Below, piece by piece: positions 25,717 through 35,168 of a stretch of DNA of 36,010 nucleotides. The DNA comes from JAJFFW01 sp038531315 (GTDB lineage: Bacteria; Pseudomonadota; Alphaproteobacteria; Caulobacterales; Parvularculaceae), in contig JBCBBT010000034.1 in NCBI GenBank assembly GCA_038531315.1, positions 1-36,010 on the forward strand. Direction: 5' to 3'. Position 1 is the first letter of the stretch. Every line of letters starts with the position of its first letter. The notes below the pieces were generated by a model. That model saw only the letters and a program-made list of their open reading frames with translations, did not search any database and was not told the origin of the DNA. Both the position numbers and the translations under genes were made by a program.

Positions 25717-26619
25717 ATGACCAACCTTACTCATCTCGACCGTCTTGAGGCGGAAAGTATTCACATCATGCGCGAGGTCGCGGCTGAATGTGAAAAGCCG
25801 GTGATGCTGTATTCGATCGGCAAGGACTCATCGGTCATGCTGCATCTGGCGCTGAAAGCGTTTTATCCCTCCGTGCCGCCATTTCCGCTTTTGCATGTGG
25901 ACACGACCTACAAATTCCGTGAAATGACAGAGTTTCGCGACCGCCTCGCCAAAGAACTTGGCCTCGAGTTGATTGTCCATATCAACGAGGACGGCGTTAA
26001 CGAGGGCGTCGGGCCGTTCACCCATGGCGCGACGGTCCATACCGACATTATGAAGACGCAAGCGCTGAAACAGGCGCTCGACAAATATCAGTTCGACGCG
26101 GCTTTCGGCGGCGCGCGGCGCGATGAAGAAAAATCCCGCGCCAAGGAACGCATCTTTTCCTTCCGCTCGCAGCAACATCGCTGGGACCCGAAAAATCAGC
26201 GCCCTGAGCTTTGGAATATCTACAATACGCGCATCTCAAAAGGCGAAAGCATGCGCGTTTTCCCGATGTCCAACTGGACCGAGCTTGATATCTGGCAATA
26301 TATATACCGGGAAAACATCGAGATCCCGCCGCTCTATTTCGCCGCCGAACGGCCCGTTGTTGATTTTGACGGCGTCACCATCATGGTCGACGATGATCGT
26401 GTTCCCGAAGACTTGAAGAAGACCCAGCGAAACGAGTGGGTGCGGTTCAGAACCCTCGGGTGTTATCCGCTCACCGGCGCCGTCGCCTCGCGCGCAACGA
26501 CCTTGCCGGAGATCATTCAGGAAACCCTGTTGACCACCACCTCCGAGCGCCAGGGCCGCGCCATCGATCACGATCAGGCCGCGTCGATGGAGAAGAAAAA
26601 ACAAGAGGGGTATTTTTAA
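25717..26619 (+). CDS. cysD: Sulfate adenylyltransferase small subunit CysD
   Basis: CysD, with the GTPase CysN, makes adenosine phosphosulfate from sulfate and ATP. The 300-residue product has the PP-loop MLYSIGKDSSVMLHLALKAF and the conserved FGGARRDEEKSRAKER and NIYNTRISKGESMRVFPMSNWTE motifs. The ATG at 25717 matches the family start (LTHLDRLEAESIHI); a TTG at 25681 is open in frame but has no ribosome site. Only one base separates the stop from the next ATG, so the two subunits are coupled. Confidence 0.97.
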   Translation: MTNLTHLDRLEAESIHIMREVAAECEKPVMLYSIGKDSSVMLHLALKAFYPSVPPFPLLHVDTTYKFREMTEFRDRLAKELGLELIVHINEDGVNEGVGPFTHGATVHTDIMKTQALKQALDKYQFDAAFGGARRDEEKSRAKERIFSFRSQQHRWDPKNQRPELWNIYNTRISKGESMRVFPMSNWTELDIWQYIYRENIEIPPLYFAAERPVVDFDGVTIMVDDDRVPEDLKKTQRNEWVRFRTLGCYPLTGAVASRATTLPEIIQETLLTTTSERQGRAIDHDQAASMEKKKQEGYF

Positions 26620-26620
26620 A

Positions 26621-28543
26621 ATGTCCCATCAGGACGATCTCATCGCCACCGACATTATCGGCTATCTCGACGCGCAGGAGAAAAAGAGCTTTCTGCGGTT
26701 TATCACCTGCGGTTCCGTCGACGACGGCAAGTCGACGCTGATTGGCCGGCTCCTCTATGACAGCAAGCTGATTTATGAGGACCAGCTCGCCGCCGTTGAG
26801 GCCGACAGTAAAAAGTCAGGCACGACAGGGGAAAAGCCGGATCTGGCGCTGCTTGTTGACGGCCTCGCCGCCGAGCGCGAACAAGGCATCACCATCGATG
26901 TCGCTTATCGCTTTTTTTCCACCGACAAGCGCAAGTTCATTGTCGCCGATACGCCGGGGCACGAACAATATACGCGCAATATGGCGACCGGCGCATCGAC
27001 AGCGGACCTTGCAATCCTCCTGATTGACGCGCGCCACGGCGTTCAGGTCCAGACCCGCCGCCACAGCTATATCGCGTCGCTCCTCGGCATTCGCCATATC
27101 GTCGTGGCGGTGAACAAGATGGACCTCCTCGGGTTTTCTGAAGAGCGCTTTGCCGAGATCGAAGCCGAATATCGCGCATTCGCCAAGCCGCTCGGGTTCG
27201 ACGAAATCGTCTGTATCCCAATGTCGGCGCTCGACGGCGACAATGTCACGACGCGCAGCGCACAAACGCCGTGGTATGGCGGCAAGTCGCTGCTCGAACA
27301 TCTTGAGACCGTCGATATCGACACCGTCAATGTCGACACTGGCGATGCAGCGGCGACATTCCGGCTGCCGGTTCAGTGGGTCAATCGGCCCAATCTCGAT
27401 TTTCGCGGGTTTTGCGGCACAATCGCCGCCGGGCGCGTCGCCCCCGGCGACGAGGTCATCGCGATCCCGTCGGGCAAGCGTTCGCGCGTCAAATCAATTG
27501 TCACCCATGGCGGCGATCTTGACGCGGCCGTTGAGGGCCAATCGATCACGCTGACGCTCGACGATGAAATCGACATCTCGCGCGGCGACATGATTTGCGG
27601 CGCGGCGCATCCATCCGAGCAGTCCGATCAGTTTGCCGCGCACGTCCTGTGGATGGCGGACCGCGAAATGTTTCCGGGCCGGCAATATCTGATGAAGATC
27701 AACAATCAGGTGCTGCCCGCAACGATCACTGATCTCAAACACAAAGTGAACGTCAATAACTTCGCCCAGGAAGCGGGCAAAATGCTGGCGTTGAACGAAG
27801 TCGGCGTCTGTAATTTATCGATCAGCAAACCGATCCCCTTCGATCCGTATCAGGACAACCGCAATACGGGAAGTTTCATCCTGATCGACCGCAATACGAA
27901 TAATACTGTCGGCGTCGGGATGTTGGACTTTTCCCTGCGCCGCGCGGCCAACGTCGTCTGGCAGGACCTTGAAATCGGCAAGCCGGAACGCGCCGGGCAA
28001 AAACATCAAAAGCCGGCGGTGCTCTGGTTCACCGGGCTTTCCGGCGCCGGTAAGTCGACGATCGCCAATCTTGTTGAGAAAAAACTCTTCGACATGGGGC
28101 GCCATACCTACATTCTCGACGGCGACAATGTCCGCCACGGGCTTAATAAGGATCTCGGCTTTAAGGATGCGGACCGGGTTGAGAACATTCGCCGCGTCGC
28201 GGAAGTCTCAAAACTGATGGCGGATGCGGGTCTCATTGTTCTGGTCTCGTTTATCTCGCCGTTCCGCGCCGAGCGCCAAATGGCCCGCGCCATGATGGAG
28301 GACGGCGAATTCATCGAAATCCATGTGGACACGCCCCTCGATGTCGCCGAACAGCGCGACGTTAAAGGGCTCTACAAGAAAGCGCGCGCAGGGGAGATCA
28401 AGAACTTCACCGGCATCGATTCGGAATACCAGCCGCCTCAGAACGCCGAGATCGCGGTTAATACTGTCGATCTGTCTGCGGAAGAAGCCGCTGAGAGGAT
28501 TGTCGGTTATCTGGAAGAACGGGGACTACTGGCGGGCAATTGA
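26621..28543 (+). CDS. cysNC: Fused sulfate adenylyltransferase subunit 1 / APS kinase (CysN-CysC)
   Basis: The 640-residue fusion holds a CysN GTPase (about 1-455) and a CysC APS kinase (about 463-640). The GTPase shows GSVDDGKSTLIGRLL, DTPGHEQYT and VNKMDLL; the kinase shows the P-loop FTGLSGAGKST (near 472) and DGDNVRHGLNKDLGF. Together with CysD it takes sulfate through APS to PAPS. The fusion is like NodQ and is common in alphaproteobacteria. AGAGGGG lies about 11 bases before the ATG. A long hairpin ends the operon and faces creD. Confidence 0.97.
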   Translation: MSHQDDLIATDIIGYLDAQEKKSFLRFITCGSVDDGKSTLIGRLLYDSKLIYEDQLAAVEADSKKSGTTGEKPDLALLVDGLAAEREQGITIDVAYRFFSTDKRKFIVADTPGHEQYTRNMATGASTADLAILLIDARHGVQVQTRRHSYIASLLGIRHIVVAVNKMDLLGFSEERFAEIEAEYRAFAKPLGFDEIVCIPMSALDGDNVTTRSAQTPWYGGKSLLEHLETVDIDTVNVDTGDAAATFRLPVQWVNRPNLDFRGFCGTIAAGRVAPGDEVIAIPSGKRSRVKSIVTHGGDLDAAVEGQSITLTLDDEIDISRGDMICGAAHPSEQSDQFAAHVLWMADREMFPGRQYLMKINNQVLPATITDLKHKVNVNNFAQEAGKMLALNEVGVCNLSISKPIPFDPYQDNRNTGSFILIDRNTNNTVGVGMLDFSLRRAANVVWQDLEIGKPERAGQKHQKPAVLWFTGLSGAGKSTIANLVEKKLFDMGRHTYILDGDNVRHGLNKDLGFKDADRVENIRRVAEVSKLMADAGLIVLVSFISPFRAERQMARAMMEDGEFIEIHVDTPLDVAEQRDVKGLYKKARAGEIKNFTGIDSEYQPPQNAEIAVNTVDLSAEEAAERIVGYLEERGLLAGN

Positions 28544-28577
28544 CAATAAGCGGCGTCGGGCGCTTGTTTGAGCAAAA

Positions 28578-28618
28578 AGACGCAGCCGGACGCCGCGTAC
28601 AAATGCGCGGCGTCCGGC
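28578..28618 (-). terminator. Strong hairpin between cysNC and creD; likely terminator for creD
   Basis: Bases 28585-28599 pair with 28604-28618, a 15-bp stem with one G-T pair and a CAAA loop. The T-run is on the minus strand only: five T shortly after the stem (28579-28575), 5-6 bases away. It is 33 bases past the creD stop. For cysNC on the plus strand the stem lacks a following T-run, so its role there is less certain. Confidence 0.65.
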
Positions 28619-28650
28619 GGTCACTTTAGTTGTGATGCCCGTTGTTCGGT

Positions 28651-30081
28651 TTACGCGCCGGCGCTTTCGGCGCCCTTGTCGCCATACCAGTCGATGTTTC
28701 GCGTCATATACATCGTCAAGGCGATGGCTGTGAAGCTGGCGAGCGCGCCGGCGATCAGCGCATTTTCCTGGGCGCGCATCAACACATAGACAAGGCCGTA
28801 AATGCCGGTCAGGACGCCAAGCGCGCGCAGGCCAATCTTGCGCGAACGGAAGACGGCGACCGCGTAGCCCGCCGTCAGCGCGACGGTCATCGCTGCGGCG
28901 AGGGCGAAGGCTGCGTCAAAGCCGATGCGTTCGGCAAAGGCGAGCAGCAAAAGATAAAAGATCGACTGCGCAAGCCCCACAAGAACGTACTGCGCCGGAT
29001 GGGCGCGCGCCTCGGCGGTGATCTCAAAAAGGAAATAAGCGAGGAACACAAAACCGATGAACATCGCCGCATATTTCAGCGCGCGTTCGACGCTTTGATA
29101 GGGGCTGACGCCGGCGAGAAACCGGACGGCGATGTCCTTGCTGTCCCGCGCGGTGACCTCCGACAGATTGAGGTTGGCGCCGGCGCCGGATATCCCGCGC
29201 GCCAGATAAGGGACTGACCAGACCGCCGTAAAACCGTCTGCTTCGCTGGTTCCGGCCCCATCCTCGCCCGCCGTGTGCGACGACGGCAAGAACCCGCCGG
29301 TAAAGCTCGGGTGCGCCCAATTGCTGCGCATGGTCACGCTGGTGTCGCGCGCGAACGGCCCGAGCGCGAAGCGTTTCGCGCCGGTGAGCGACAACGAGGC
29401 TTCAACGAGCATCTCGCCCTTGCGGGTTTCGAGATCGGGAATTTCCCCGCCGGCGAGACGCACGCGCGCCGCCGGCGTCGGGGCGTAGCCATTGTCGCGG
29501 CGCTGGTCATACGTCGCGGGCTCGATGGCGATCGGCGCGCCGTCGACGGTGACGACGGTTTCCTTCACGCCGCGCGTGTCGCTGAGCCCGACGTAAAGCC
29601 GGGCGTCGGACCAGATTGCTTTCGCATCCGCCGGGATCGCGCCGCGCAAATCGTCCGGGTTGAACCGCGCGGTGAAGTCGACCGTCGCGTTGAAGACCGG
29701 GATCGGATAGATCCCGCGCTTGCGGCTTTCGACATTGACGTCGACGGCGGCAGAACCGGTTTGCGCATAGGCGATGGCGACGCCGTAACTGTTTGCTTTG
29801 GTGATGGCGCCGGTGACTTCCTCGGTAAAGAGCGGGCGCACATAAGGCACGGCGAGAACGGGGCCGAGCACGCTTTGCTCTCCGCCGATCCGGGCGCTCA
29901 CATCATTGAACGCCTCGTTTTCGCCTTTTGTGCGTTCATGAATAACGCCGTATACGAATAAGGCGGGGATCGCCATCAACAGCGCAAGGGCGCAGACCAG
30001 CAATAGTTTTAGGCCGGCCGAGCGTTGCGGGATCAGCGCGCGGGGGCCGTCGCCGCGCGATTGGGAAGTTGTCTGCGTCAT
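28651..30081 (-). CDS. creD: CreD-family inner-membrane protein
   Basis: CreD is an inner-membrane protein induced by the CreBC system in E. coli and linked to envelope integrity; its molecular function is unclear. The 476-residue product has one N-terminal membrane helix (about 24-46), a periplasmic domain with SVLGPVLAVPYVRP, and about five C-terminal helices (from about residue 335), ending in the signature MTRNIDWY. I chose the ATG at 30081 rather than a TTG at 30141, since it matches the family and has a weak AGAGA site. No creB or creC regulator is adjacent. Divergent from mfd. Confidence 0.92.
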   Translation of the reverse strand: MTQTTSQSRGDGPRALIPQRSAGLKLLLVCALALLMAIPALFVYGVIHERTKGENEAFNDVSARIGGEQSVLGPVLAVPYVRPLFTEEVTGAITKANSYGVAIAYAQTGSAAVDVNVESRKRGIYPIPVFNATVDFTARFNPDDLRGAIPADAKAIWSDARLYVGLSDTRGVKETVVTVDGAPIAIEPATYDQRRDNGYAPTPAARVRLAGGEIPDLETRKGEMLVEASLSLTGAKRFALGPFARDTSVTMRSNWAHPSFTGGFLPSSHTAGEDGAGTSEADGFTAVWSVPYLARGISGAGANLNLSEVTARDSKDIAVRFLAGVSPYQSVERALKYAAMFIGFVFLAYFLFEITAEARAHPAQYVLVGLAQSIFYLLLLAFAERIGFDAAFALAAAMTVALTAGYAVAVFRSRKIGLRALGVLTGIYGLVYVLMRAQENALIAGALASFTAIALTMYMTRNIDWYGDKGAESAGA

Positions 30082-30349
30082 GGATGCGTTTCTCTGTCTT
30101 GCATGATCGGGAGCCTCGTTCGTGACGGCGGAAGCGCGCAATTATGTGGCGCGTGCGCGGCGAAAGACGCGCCATATCGCGGTCATTCGGGGGGACAATT
30201 AACCGACTTGTCTTCGCCGGTGAGGCTCGCTACCTCCCTTGGCCGTAACAGGACGCGACCGCCAAATCCGGCGGCCGCGCATTTCGCGTTGTGCGCGGCG
30301 TCGCCGCCGCCGCGTCGCGATTGCGCAAACTGAAGATAAAGGCGTTGCG

Positions 30350-33300
30350 ATGACCATTGTTTCCGGCACGAAAAACATCGGCGCAAATGACGCCTGGCGC
30401 GATGACGGGGCGCTCACCGTCTATGACGCGCCGGACGGCGCCGATGCGATGGCGGTCGCGGCGGCGGCGGCCGCGCGCGGCGGCGTTATCGTTTATGTGG
30501 CGCGCGACGGTGCGCGGGCGGCGGGAATGCGCGAGGCGCTGCGTTATTTTGCGCCCGATGTGGCGCAAGTCGACTTCCCGGCCTGGGATTGCCTGCCTTA
30601 TGACCGCGTCAGCCCGAGCGCCGGCGTTTCTTCCCAACGCATGGCGGCGCTCGGGGTTCTTGCGCGCTATGAAGGCGATGCGCCCCTGATCGTGGTGACG
30701 TCGGTGAACGCCGTTAGCCAGCGCACGCCGCCGCGCGAGGTGATCGCCGCCGCCGCGTTCGCCGCGCGTCCGGGCGAAAGCGTCGTGATCGATGATCTGA
30801 CGGCCTATCTCGCGGCCAATGGTTATGACCGCGCCTCCACGGTGCGCGAGCCGGGCGAGTTCGCCGTGCGCGGCGGTCTCATCGATATATTTCCGCCGGG
30901 CGCCGATGAACCGGTGCGGCTCGATTTTTTCGGCGATCAGCTTGAGAGCATCCGCGCCTTCGATCCCGTGAGCCAGCGCACGACGCGCCAGTTGCCCGGA
31001 TTTTCACTGGCGGCGGCGACGGAAGTCCTTTTGACGGACGAGACGATTTCGCGATTTCGAAAAGGCTATGTCGCAACCTTCGGGCCTGCGGGCGATGATC
31101 CGGTTTATGAGGCGGTGAGCGCAGGCCGCAAGCACGCCGGTCAGGAACACTGGTTGCCGCTTTTTTACGAGCGCGCCGATACATTGTTCGACTTTATCGG
31201 CGGCGGGCTCGTCTTTCTTGAACCGCTCAGCGAGGAGGCGGCCGCAGACCGTTTTGCCTCGGTCGCCGATTATTATGCGGCGCGCAGCGAAGACGAGGAC
31301 GGCGCGCGCCCGAAGTCGCGCGAATTCTCCGCGCCGGCCTATCGTGCGCTGGCGCCGGAGGCGCTTTATCTGACGCCTGAAGAATGGCGCGCCCGCCTCG
31401 ACCGGACGGCGTTGCGCCAGCTGACGCCGTTCTCGCCGCCCGCCGAACAGCGCGCTTTTTCATTCGGCGCCAAAGTCGGACGCAGTTTCGCCGCCGAGCG
31501 CGCCGCGGAAAAGATCAATGTCTTCGACACTGTCGCCGCCCACGCCAACGCACTCAAAGCAGCGGGCAAACGCGTTTATATCGCCTGTTGGTCGGAAGGT
31601 TCCGCCGACCGCATGCGCAGTGTTTTGTCCGACCACGGACTGGAAACACAGGCCGCCGGCGCAGACTGGTCAAAGGCGCAAACCGCACCCGGCGCGATGG
31701 CGACCGTCATCCTCGGACTTGAAAACGGTTTTGAAACCGAGAACGCGGCCTTTATTTCCGAACAGGACATTCTCGGCGACCGGCTCGTTAAACGCGCGCG
31801 CAAGAAACGCGCCGAAAACTTCCTGACGGAGGCCTCAAGCCTCAGCCCCGGCGATCTGATCGTCCATGTGGACCACGGCGTCGGGCGCTATGTGGGGTTG
31901 AAGACCCTCGACATCCAAAGCGCGCCCCATGATTGCCTGACGCTCGAATATCACGGCGGCGACAAACTGTTCCTGCCGGTTGAAAACATCGATCTCCTGT
32001 CGCGTTTCGGGTCCGATGAGCCAAACGCCCAGCTTGACCGGCTCGGCGGCGCGGCGTGGCAGGGCCGCAAAGCAAAAATGCGCGAGCGCATCAAGATGCT
32101 CGCCGAACAGCTGATCAAGATCGCCGCCAAACGGGAGATGAAATCCGTAGACGCCCTATCGCCCGAGACCGGGGTCTATGACGAATTTTGCGCGCGGTTT
32201 CCCTATGCGGAAACAGAAGATCAGGAAAACGCCATCGCCGACGTTATCGAGGACCTCGCCAAAGGCCGGCCCATGGACCGGCTGGTATGCGGTGATGTTG
32301 GTTTCGGCAAAACAGAGGTCGCGCTGCGCGCCGCTTTTGTCGTTGCGATGACCGGCCGTCAGGTGGCGGTGATCGCGCCGACAACCTTGCTCGCGCGTCA
32401 GCATTTCAAGAATTTCTCAGACCGCTTCAAAGGCTTTCCGGTGAATGTGCGCCCCTTGTCACGGCTCGTCTCTACGAGCGAGGCCAGCGCCACGCGGGCC
32501 GGGATCGCCGACGGGTCAGTCGACATTGTCGTCGGCACCCATGCGCTGCTCGCCAAATCGATCAAGTTCTCCGATATCGGCATGATCATTGTCGATGAAG
32601 AACAGCGCTTTGGCGTCAAACACAAAGAACGGCTGAAAGAGTTTCGCGCCGACACCCATGTGTTGACGCTGACCGCGACGCCGATCCCCCGAACCTTGCA
32701 GCTCGCGATGAGCGGCATCCGCGATCTGTCGCTGATCGCAACGCCGCCGGTCGACCGGCTGGCGGTCCGCACGACGGTCGGGCCGTTCGATCCGGTGGTC
32801 GCGCGCGAGACCTTGTTGCGCGAGCATTACCGCGGCGGTCAGAGCTTCTATGTGGCGCCGCGCATCGCGGACCTCGCCGGGATCGAGGAGTTTTTGAACG
32901 ACGTCGTGCCGGAGGTGAAATACAAGGTCGCCCATGGTCAGCTGCCGGGCGGTGAGCTTGAAGACATCATGAACGCTTTCTACGACGGGAAGTTCGATGT
33001 TCTGGTTTCGACGACGATTGTCGAATCCGGCCTCGACATCCCGACGGCGAACACCATTCTTATTCACCGTGCGGATAATTTTGGCCTGGCCCAGCTTTAT
33101 CAGCTGCGCGGCCGGGTGGGGCGCTCGAAGATGCGCGCCTACGCCTATCTGACCGTGCCGCAGCGCAAGGCGATTACGGCCGGCGCGGAGCGGCGGCTTA
33201 AAGTCATGCAATCGCTCGACACGCTCGGGGCCGGTTTTACGCTGGCGAGCCATGATCTCGATATTCGCGGCGCCGGCAATCTTCTGGGCGAAGAACAATC

Positions 33301-33871
33301 CGGCCAGGTCAAGGAAGTCGGCGTAGAGCTTTATCAGCACATGCTTGAAGAAGCCGTCGCGGAATTGCGCGAGGGCGAGGCGGCGGGCGAGGATCAATGG
33401 TCGCCGCAGATCAATATCGGCGCGGCGGTTTTGATCCCCGACACATATGTCGCCGATCTCAATGTCCGCATGGCGCTCTACCGGCGCCTCGGCGAGATCG
33501 CCGACCAGACCGACATCGAAGCGTTCGCGGCCGAGCTTGTCGACCGGTTTGGAGCGCTGCCGGCCGAGGTTGATCACCTCCTCCAGATCGTCGCGATCAA
33601 GAGCGTCTGCAAAGCCGCCGGCGTCGCCAAGATCGATGCGGGCCCGAAAGGCGCCGTCGTCAGTTTCCGCAATGACGAATTCGCCAATCCGGCGGGGCTG
33701 GTTGAATATATCGGCACATCGCCGCTCGACGTGAAATTGCGTCCCGACCAGAAAGTTGTCTTCCGCCAGAACTGGCCGGACGAGAAAACCCGCCTCAAAG
33801 GCTGCAAGCGCGTTGTCGAGCTTCTCGCCGATATCGCCAATGACGACGCAGAAGCCGCCATGAGCGCGTAG
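30350..33871 (+). CDS. mfd: Transcription-repair coupling factor Mfd
   Basis: Mfd removes RNA polymerase stalled at DNA lesions and brings UvrA to the site. The 1173-residue protein has the UvrB-like N-terminal module, the polymerase-interaction domain beginning SLSPGDLIVHVDHGVGRYVG (near residue 497), the translocase with Walker A GDVGFGKT (648-655) and DEEQRFGV (from 749), TATPIPRTLQLAMSG (motif III), QLRGRVGRSKMRAYAYL (motif VI), and a C-terminal domain. The ATG at 30350 follows AAAGG; a longer frame from 30239 starts in Arg-rich translation typical of noncoding GC-rich DNA. The 268-base spacer before it shows no gene. Confidence 0.96.
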   Translation: MTIVSGTKNIGANDAWRDDGALTVYDAPDGADAMAVAAAAAARGGVIVYVARDGARAAGMREALRYFAPDVAQVDFPAWDCLPYDRVSPSAGVSSQRMAALGVLARYEGDAPLIVVTSVNAVSQRTPPREVIAAAAFAARPGESVVIDDLTAYLAANGYDRASTVREPGEFAVRGGLIDIFPPGADEPVRLDFFGDQLESIRAFDPVSQRTTRQLPGFSLAAATEVLLTDETISRFRKGYVATFGPAGDDPVYEAVSAGRKHAGQEHWLPLFYERADTLFDFIGGGLVFLEPLSEEAAADRFASVADYYAARSEDEDGARPKSREFSAPAYRALAPEALYLTPEEWRARLDRTALRQLTPFSPPAEQRAFSFGAKVGRSFAAERAAEKINVFDTVAAHANALKAAGKRVYIACWSEGSADRMRSVLSDHGLETQAAGADWSKAQTAPGAMATVILGLENGFETENAAFISEQDILGDRLVKRARKKRAENFLTEASSLSPGDLIVHVDHGVGRYVGLKTLDIQSAPHDCLTLEYHGGDKLFLPVENIDLLSRFGSDEPNAQLDRLGGAAWQGRKAKMRERIKMLAEQLIKIAAKREMKSVDALSPETGVYDEFCARFPYAETEDQENAIADVIEDLAKGRPMDRLVCGDVGFGKTEVALRAAFVVAMTGRQVAVIAPTTLLARQHFKNFSDRFKGFPVNVRPLSRLVSTSEASATRAGIADGSVDIVVGTHALLAKSIKFSDIGMIIVDEEQRFGVKHKERLKEFRADTHVLTLTATPIPRTLQLAMSGIRDLSLIATPPVDRLAVRTTVGPFDPVVARETLLREHYRGGQSFYVAPRIADLAGIEEFLNDVVPEVKYKVAHGQLPGGELEDIMNAFYDGKFDVLVSTTIVESGLDIPTANTILIHRADNFGLAQLYQLRGRVGRSKMRAYAYLTVPQRKAITAGAERRLKVMQSLDTLGAGFTLASHDLDIRGAGNLLGEEQSGQVKEVGVELYQHMLEEAVAELREGEAAGEDQWSPQINIGAAVLIPDTYVADLNVRMALYRRLGEIADQTDIEAFAAELVDRFGALPAEVDHLLQIVAIKSVCKAAGVAKIDAGPKGAVVSFRNDEFANPAGLVEYIGTSPLDVKLRPDQKVVFRQNWPDEKTRLKGCKRVVELLADIANDDAEAAMSA

Positions 33872-33936
33872 GCCTTGACCCCTCATGCCGCGCGGATCAG
33901 GGTGACGGTTCCTTCATTTGTCAGCGCCGCCACTGC

Positions 33937-35061
33937 ATGTTGTTTGTCGAAGCCTTTTTTCGGTTCGGGTCGATCACGATACTGATCGCCATCAGCGCCC
34001 TGATCTTCAGAGACGGCCTGAAACAGCGCCCCCTGAAGTTCGCGCTTTTGATGAACGCTGCGCTAATCGGCATGTTCCTGACGGCGGGCAGCGAGCCATT
34101 GCGGCTGAGCGGGCCGCTCGCCATTCCGATCCGGTTCTTCGACATGATGAATCTGGTCTTTGTCTGGTGGTTCGGCCTTTCCCTGTTTGACGATGACTTT
34201 CGCCTCGGCGCGCGCGAATGGATCGTCTTCGGCGTCTATGGCGCGGCGATGTTTACGCTGCGCCTTTATTTTCTGGGCATCGCGTCGGAGCGCTACGTGC
34301 TTGCGGAGATGGTCGTGGTGATCGGCGCGATCGCCATGATGGCGCATCTTGTCTGGCGCGCGCTGGCGGGCCGCGAGGAAGATCTTGTCGAAGGGCGGCG
34401 GCGGTTTCGGGTCTGGTTTGCGGCGCTCATCGCCTTGACCGGCGGGGGATCGATGATCCTTGAGCAGGCTCTGGCGGCTTTCGGCGCGGATCAGGCGTTA
34501 TCTCTGACCATCACGACAATTTTTGTCTTACCGCTGGGGATCGTCGCGCTCTTGTGGCTGGCGCGCCTTCATCCCGAAGCGCTCTCTTTCCGCAAGGTCG
34601 AAAGCCGGCGCCCCGAAAAACCGGTGCTTGATGCGCACGAAAAAGACATGCAGCGCCGCCTTGAGACCATCATGGAAACCGAGCGCGCCTTCGCCGAGCA
34701 GGGCCTGACCATTGGCGTACTCGCGGCGCGTGTGGGCGCGCCGGAACACCAGTTGCGCGCGCTGATCAACCGGTCCATGGGATACCGGAACTTTTCCGCT
34801 TTCCTGAACCATTATCGGCTGGCCGAGGCCCGCAAGGCGCTCGCCGATCCGGCGCGCGCCCGCACGCCGGTTTTGACCATCGCGATGGATGCTGGCTTTT
34901 CATCGCTGGCGCCGTTCAACCGCGCCTTCAAGAACGAGATCGGCAAGACGCCGACGGCTTATCGCGCCGACGCTCTTGCCGGCGACGACTTGGCCGCCGA
35001 ACACCAGGCCGCCGAAGACCAGGCCGCGGACAACTTGGCGGGGGCCCCCGATCAAGTCTGA
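33937..35061 (+). CDS. Membrane-anchored AraC-family regulator
   Basis: The 374-residue product has an N-terminal half of about six to seven hydrophobic helices (1-220) and a C-terminal AraC-type helix-turn-helix pair (about 255-342): first helix set LTIGVLAARVGAPEHQLRALINR, second TIAMDAGFSSLAPFNRAFKNEIGKTPTAYR. A membrane sensing half is established for a branch of this family and may respond to lipid or envelope state. The C-terminus has a short repeated Ala/Asp/Gln tail. No clear ribosome site is seen. It lies 107 bases before a fatty-acid hydroxylase gene, in the same direction, with a palindrome between; regulation of that gene is a natural inference. Confidence 0.88.
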   Translation: MLFVEAFFRFGSITILIAISALIFRDGLKQRPLKFALLMNAALIGMFLTAGSEPLRLSGPLAIPIRFFDMMNLVFVWWFGLSLFDDDFRLGAREWIVFGVYGAAMFTLRLYFLGIASERYVLAEMVVVIGAIAMMAHLVWRALAGREEDLVEGRRRFRVWFAALIALTGGGSMILEQALAAFGADQALSLTITTIFVLPLGIVALLWLARLHPEALSFRKVESRRPEKPVLDAHEKDMQRRLETIMETERAFAEQGLTIGVLAARVGAPEHQLRALINRSMGYRNFSAFLNHYRLAEARKALADPARARTPVLTIAMDAGFSSLAPFNRAFKNEIGKTPTAYRADALAGDDLAAEHQAAEDQAADNLAGAPDQV

Positions 35062-35069
35062 AAAAACCT

Positions 35070-35089
35070 CCTCATTTTCGAAAATGAGG
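35070..35089 (+). promoter_or_regulatory. Perfect 20-bp palindrome, candidate activator site
   Basis: CCTCATTTTCGAAAATGAGG reads the same on both strands. It is centred at 35079.5, about 43 bases before the start point predicted from the GATAAT at 35111-35116, the position where class II activators sit, and the -35 region of that promoter is poor. A smaller inverted repeat CCAG-TTTT-CTGG (35090-35101) abuts it. The binding protein is not known. Confidence 0.65.
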
Positions 35090-35110
35090 CCAGTTTTCTG
35101 GCGTCGCGCA

Positions 35111-35116
35111 GATAAT
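35111..35116 (+). promoter_or_regulatory. Candidate -10 box of the hydroxylase gene
   Basis: GATAAT matches five of six bases of the sigma-70 -10. No -35 with a fitting distance is present (the region reads GGCCAG at a 17-base spacing), which suits an activator-dependent promoter. The start would be near 35123 and the leader about 46 bases. Confidence 0.4.
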
Positions 35117-35131
35117 TGCGGGCGGTTCGTC

Positions 35132-35160
35132 TCTCCTGTGGCCCGGGACATCACAGGAGG
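35132..35160 (+). promoter_or_regulatory. Hairpin that hides the ribosome site of the hydroxylase gene
   Basis: CTCCTGTG (35133-35140) pairs perfectly with CACAGGAG (35152-35159), plus one G-T pair outside, across an 11-base loop. The 3' arm is the Shine-Dalgarno AGGAGG (35155-35160), 8 bases before the ATG. In this state the site is blocked, so the element may be a thermosensor or protein-controlled switch; which of these is inference. Confidence 0.7.
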
Positions 35161-35168
35161 CAGGACCC

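Noticed and set aside
32516..33886. Long minus-strand frame (456 residues) opposite mfd
   Set aside because: Antisense to conserved Mfd domains; composition and lack of motifs indicate a shadow frame.
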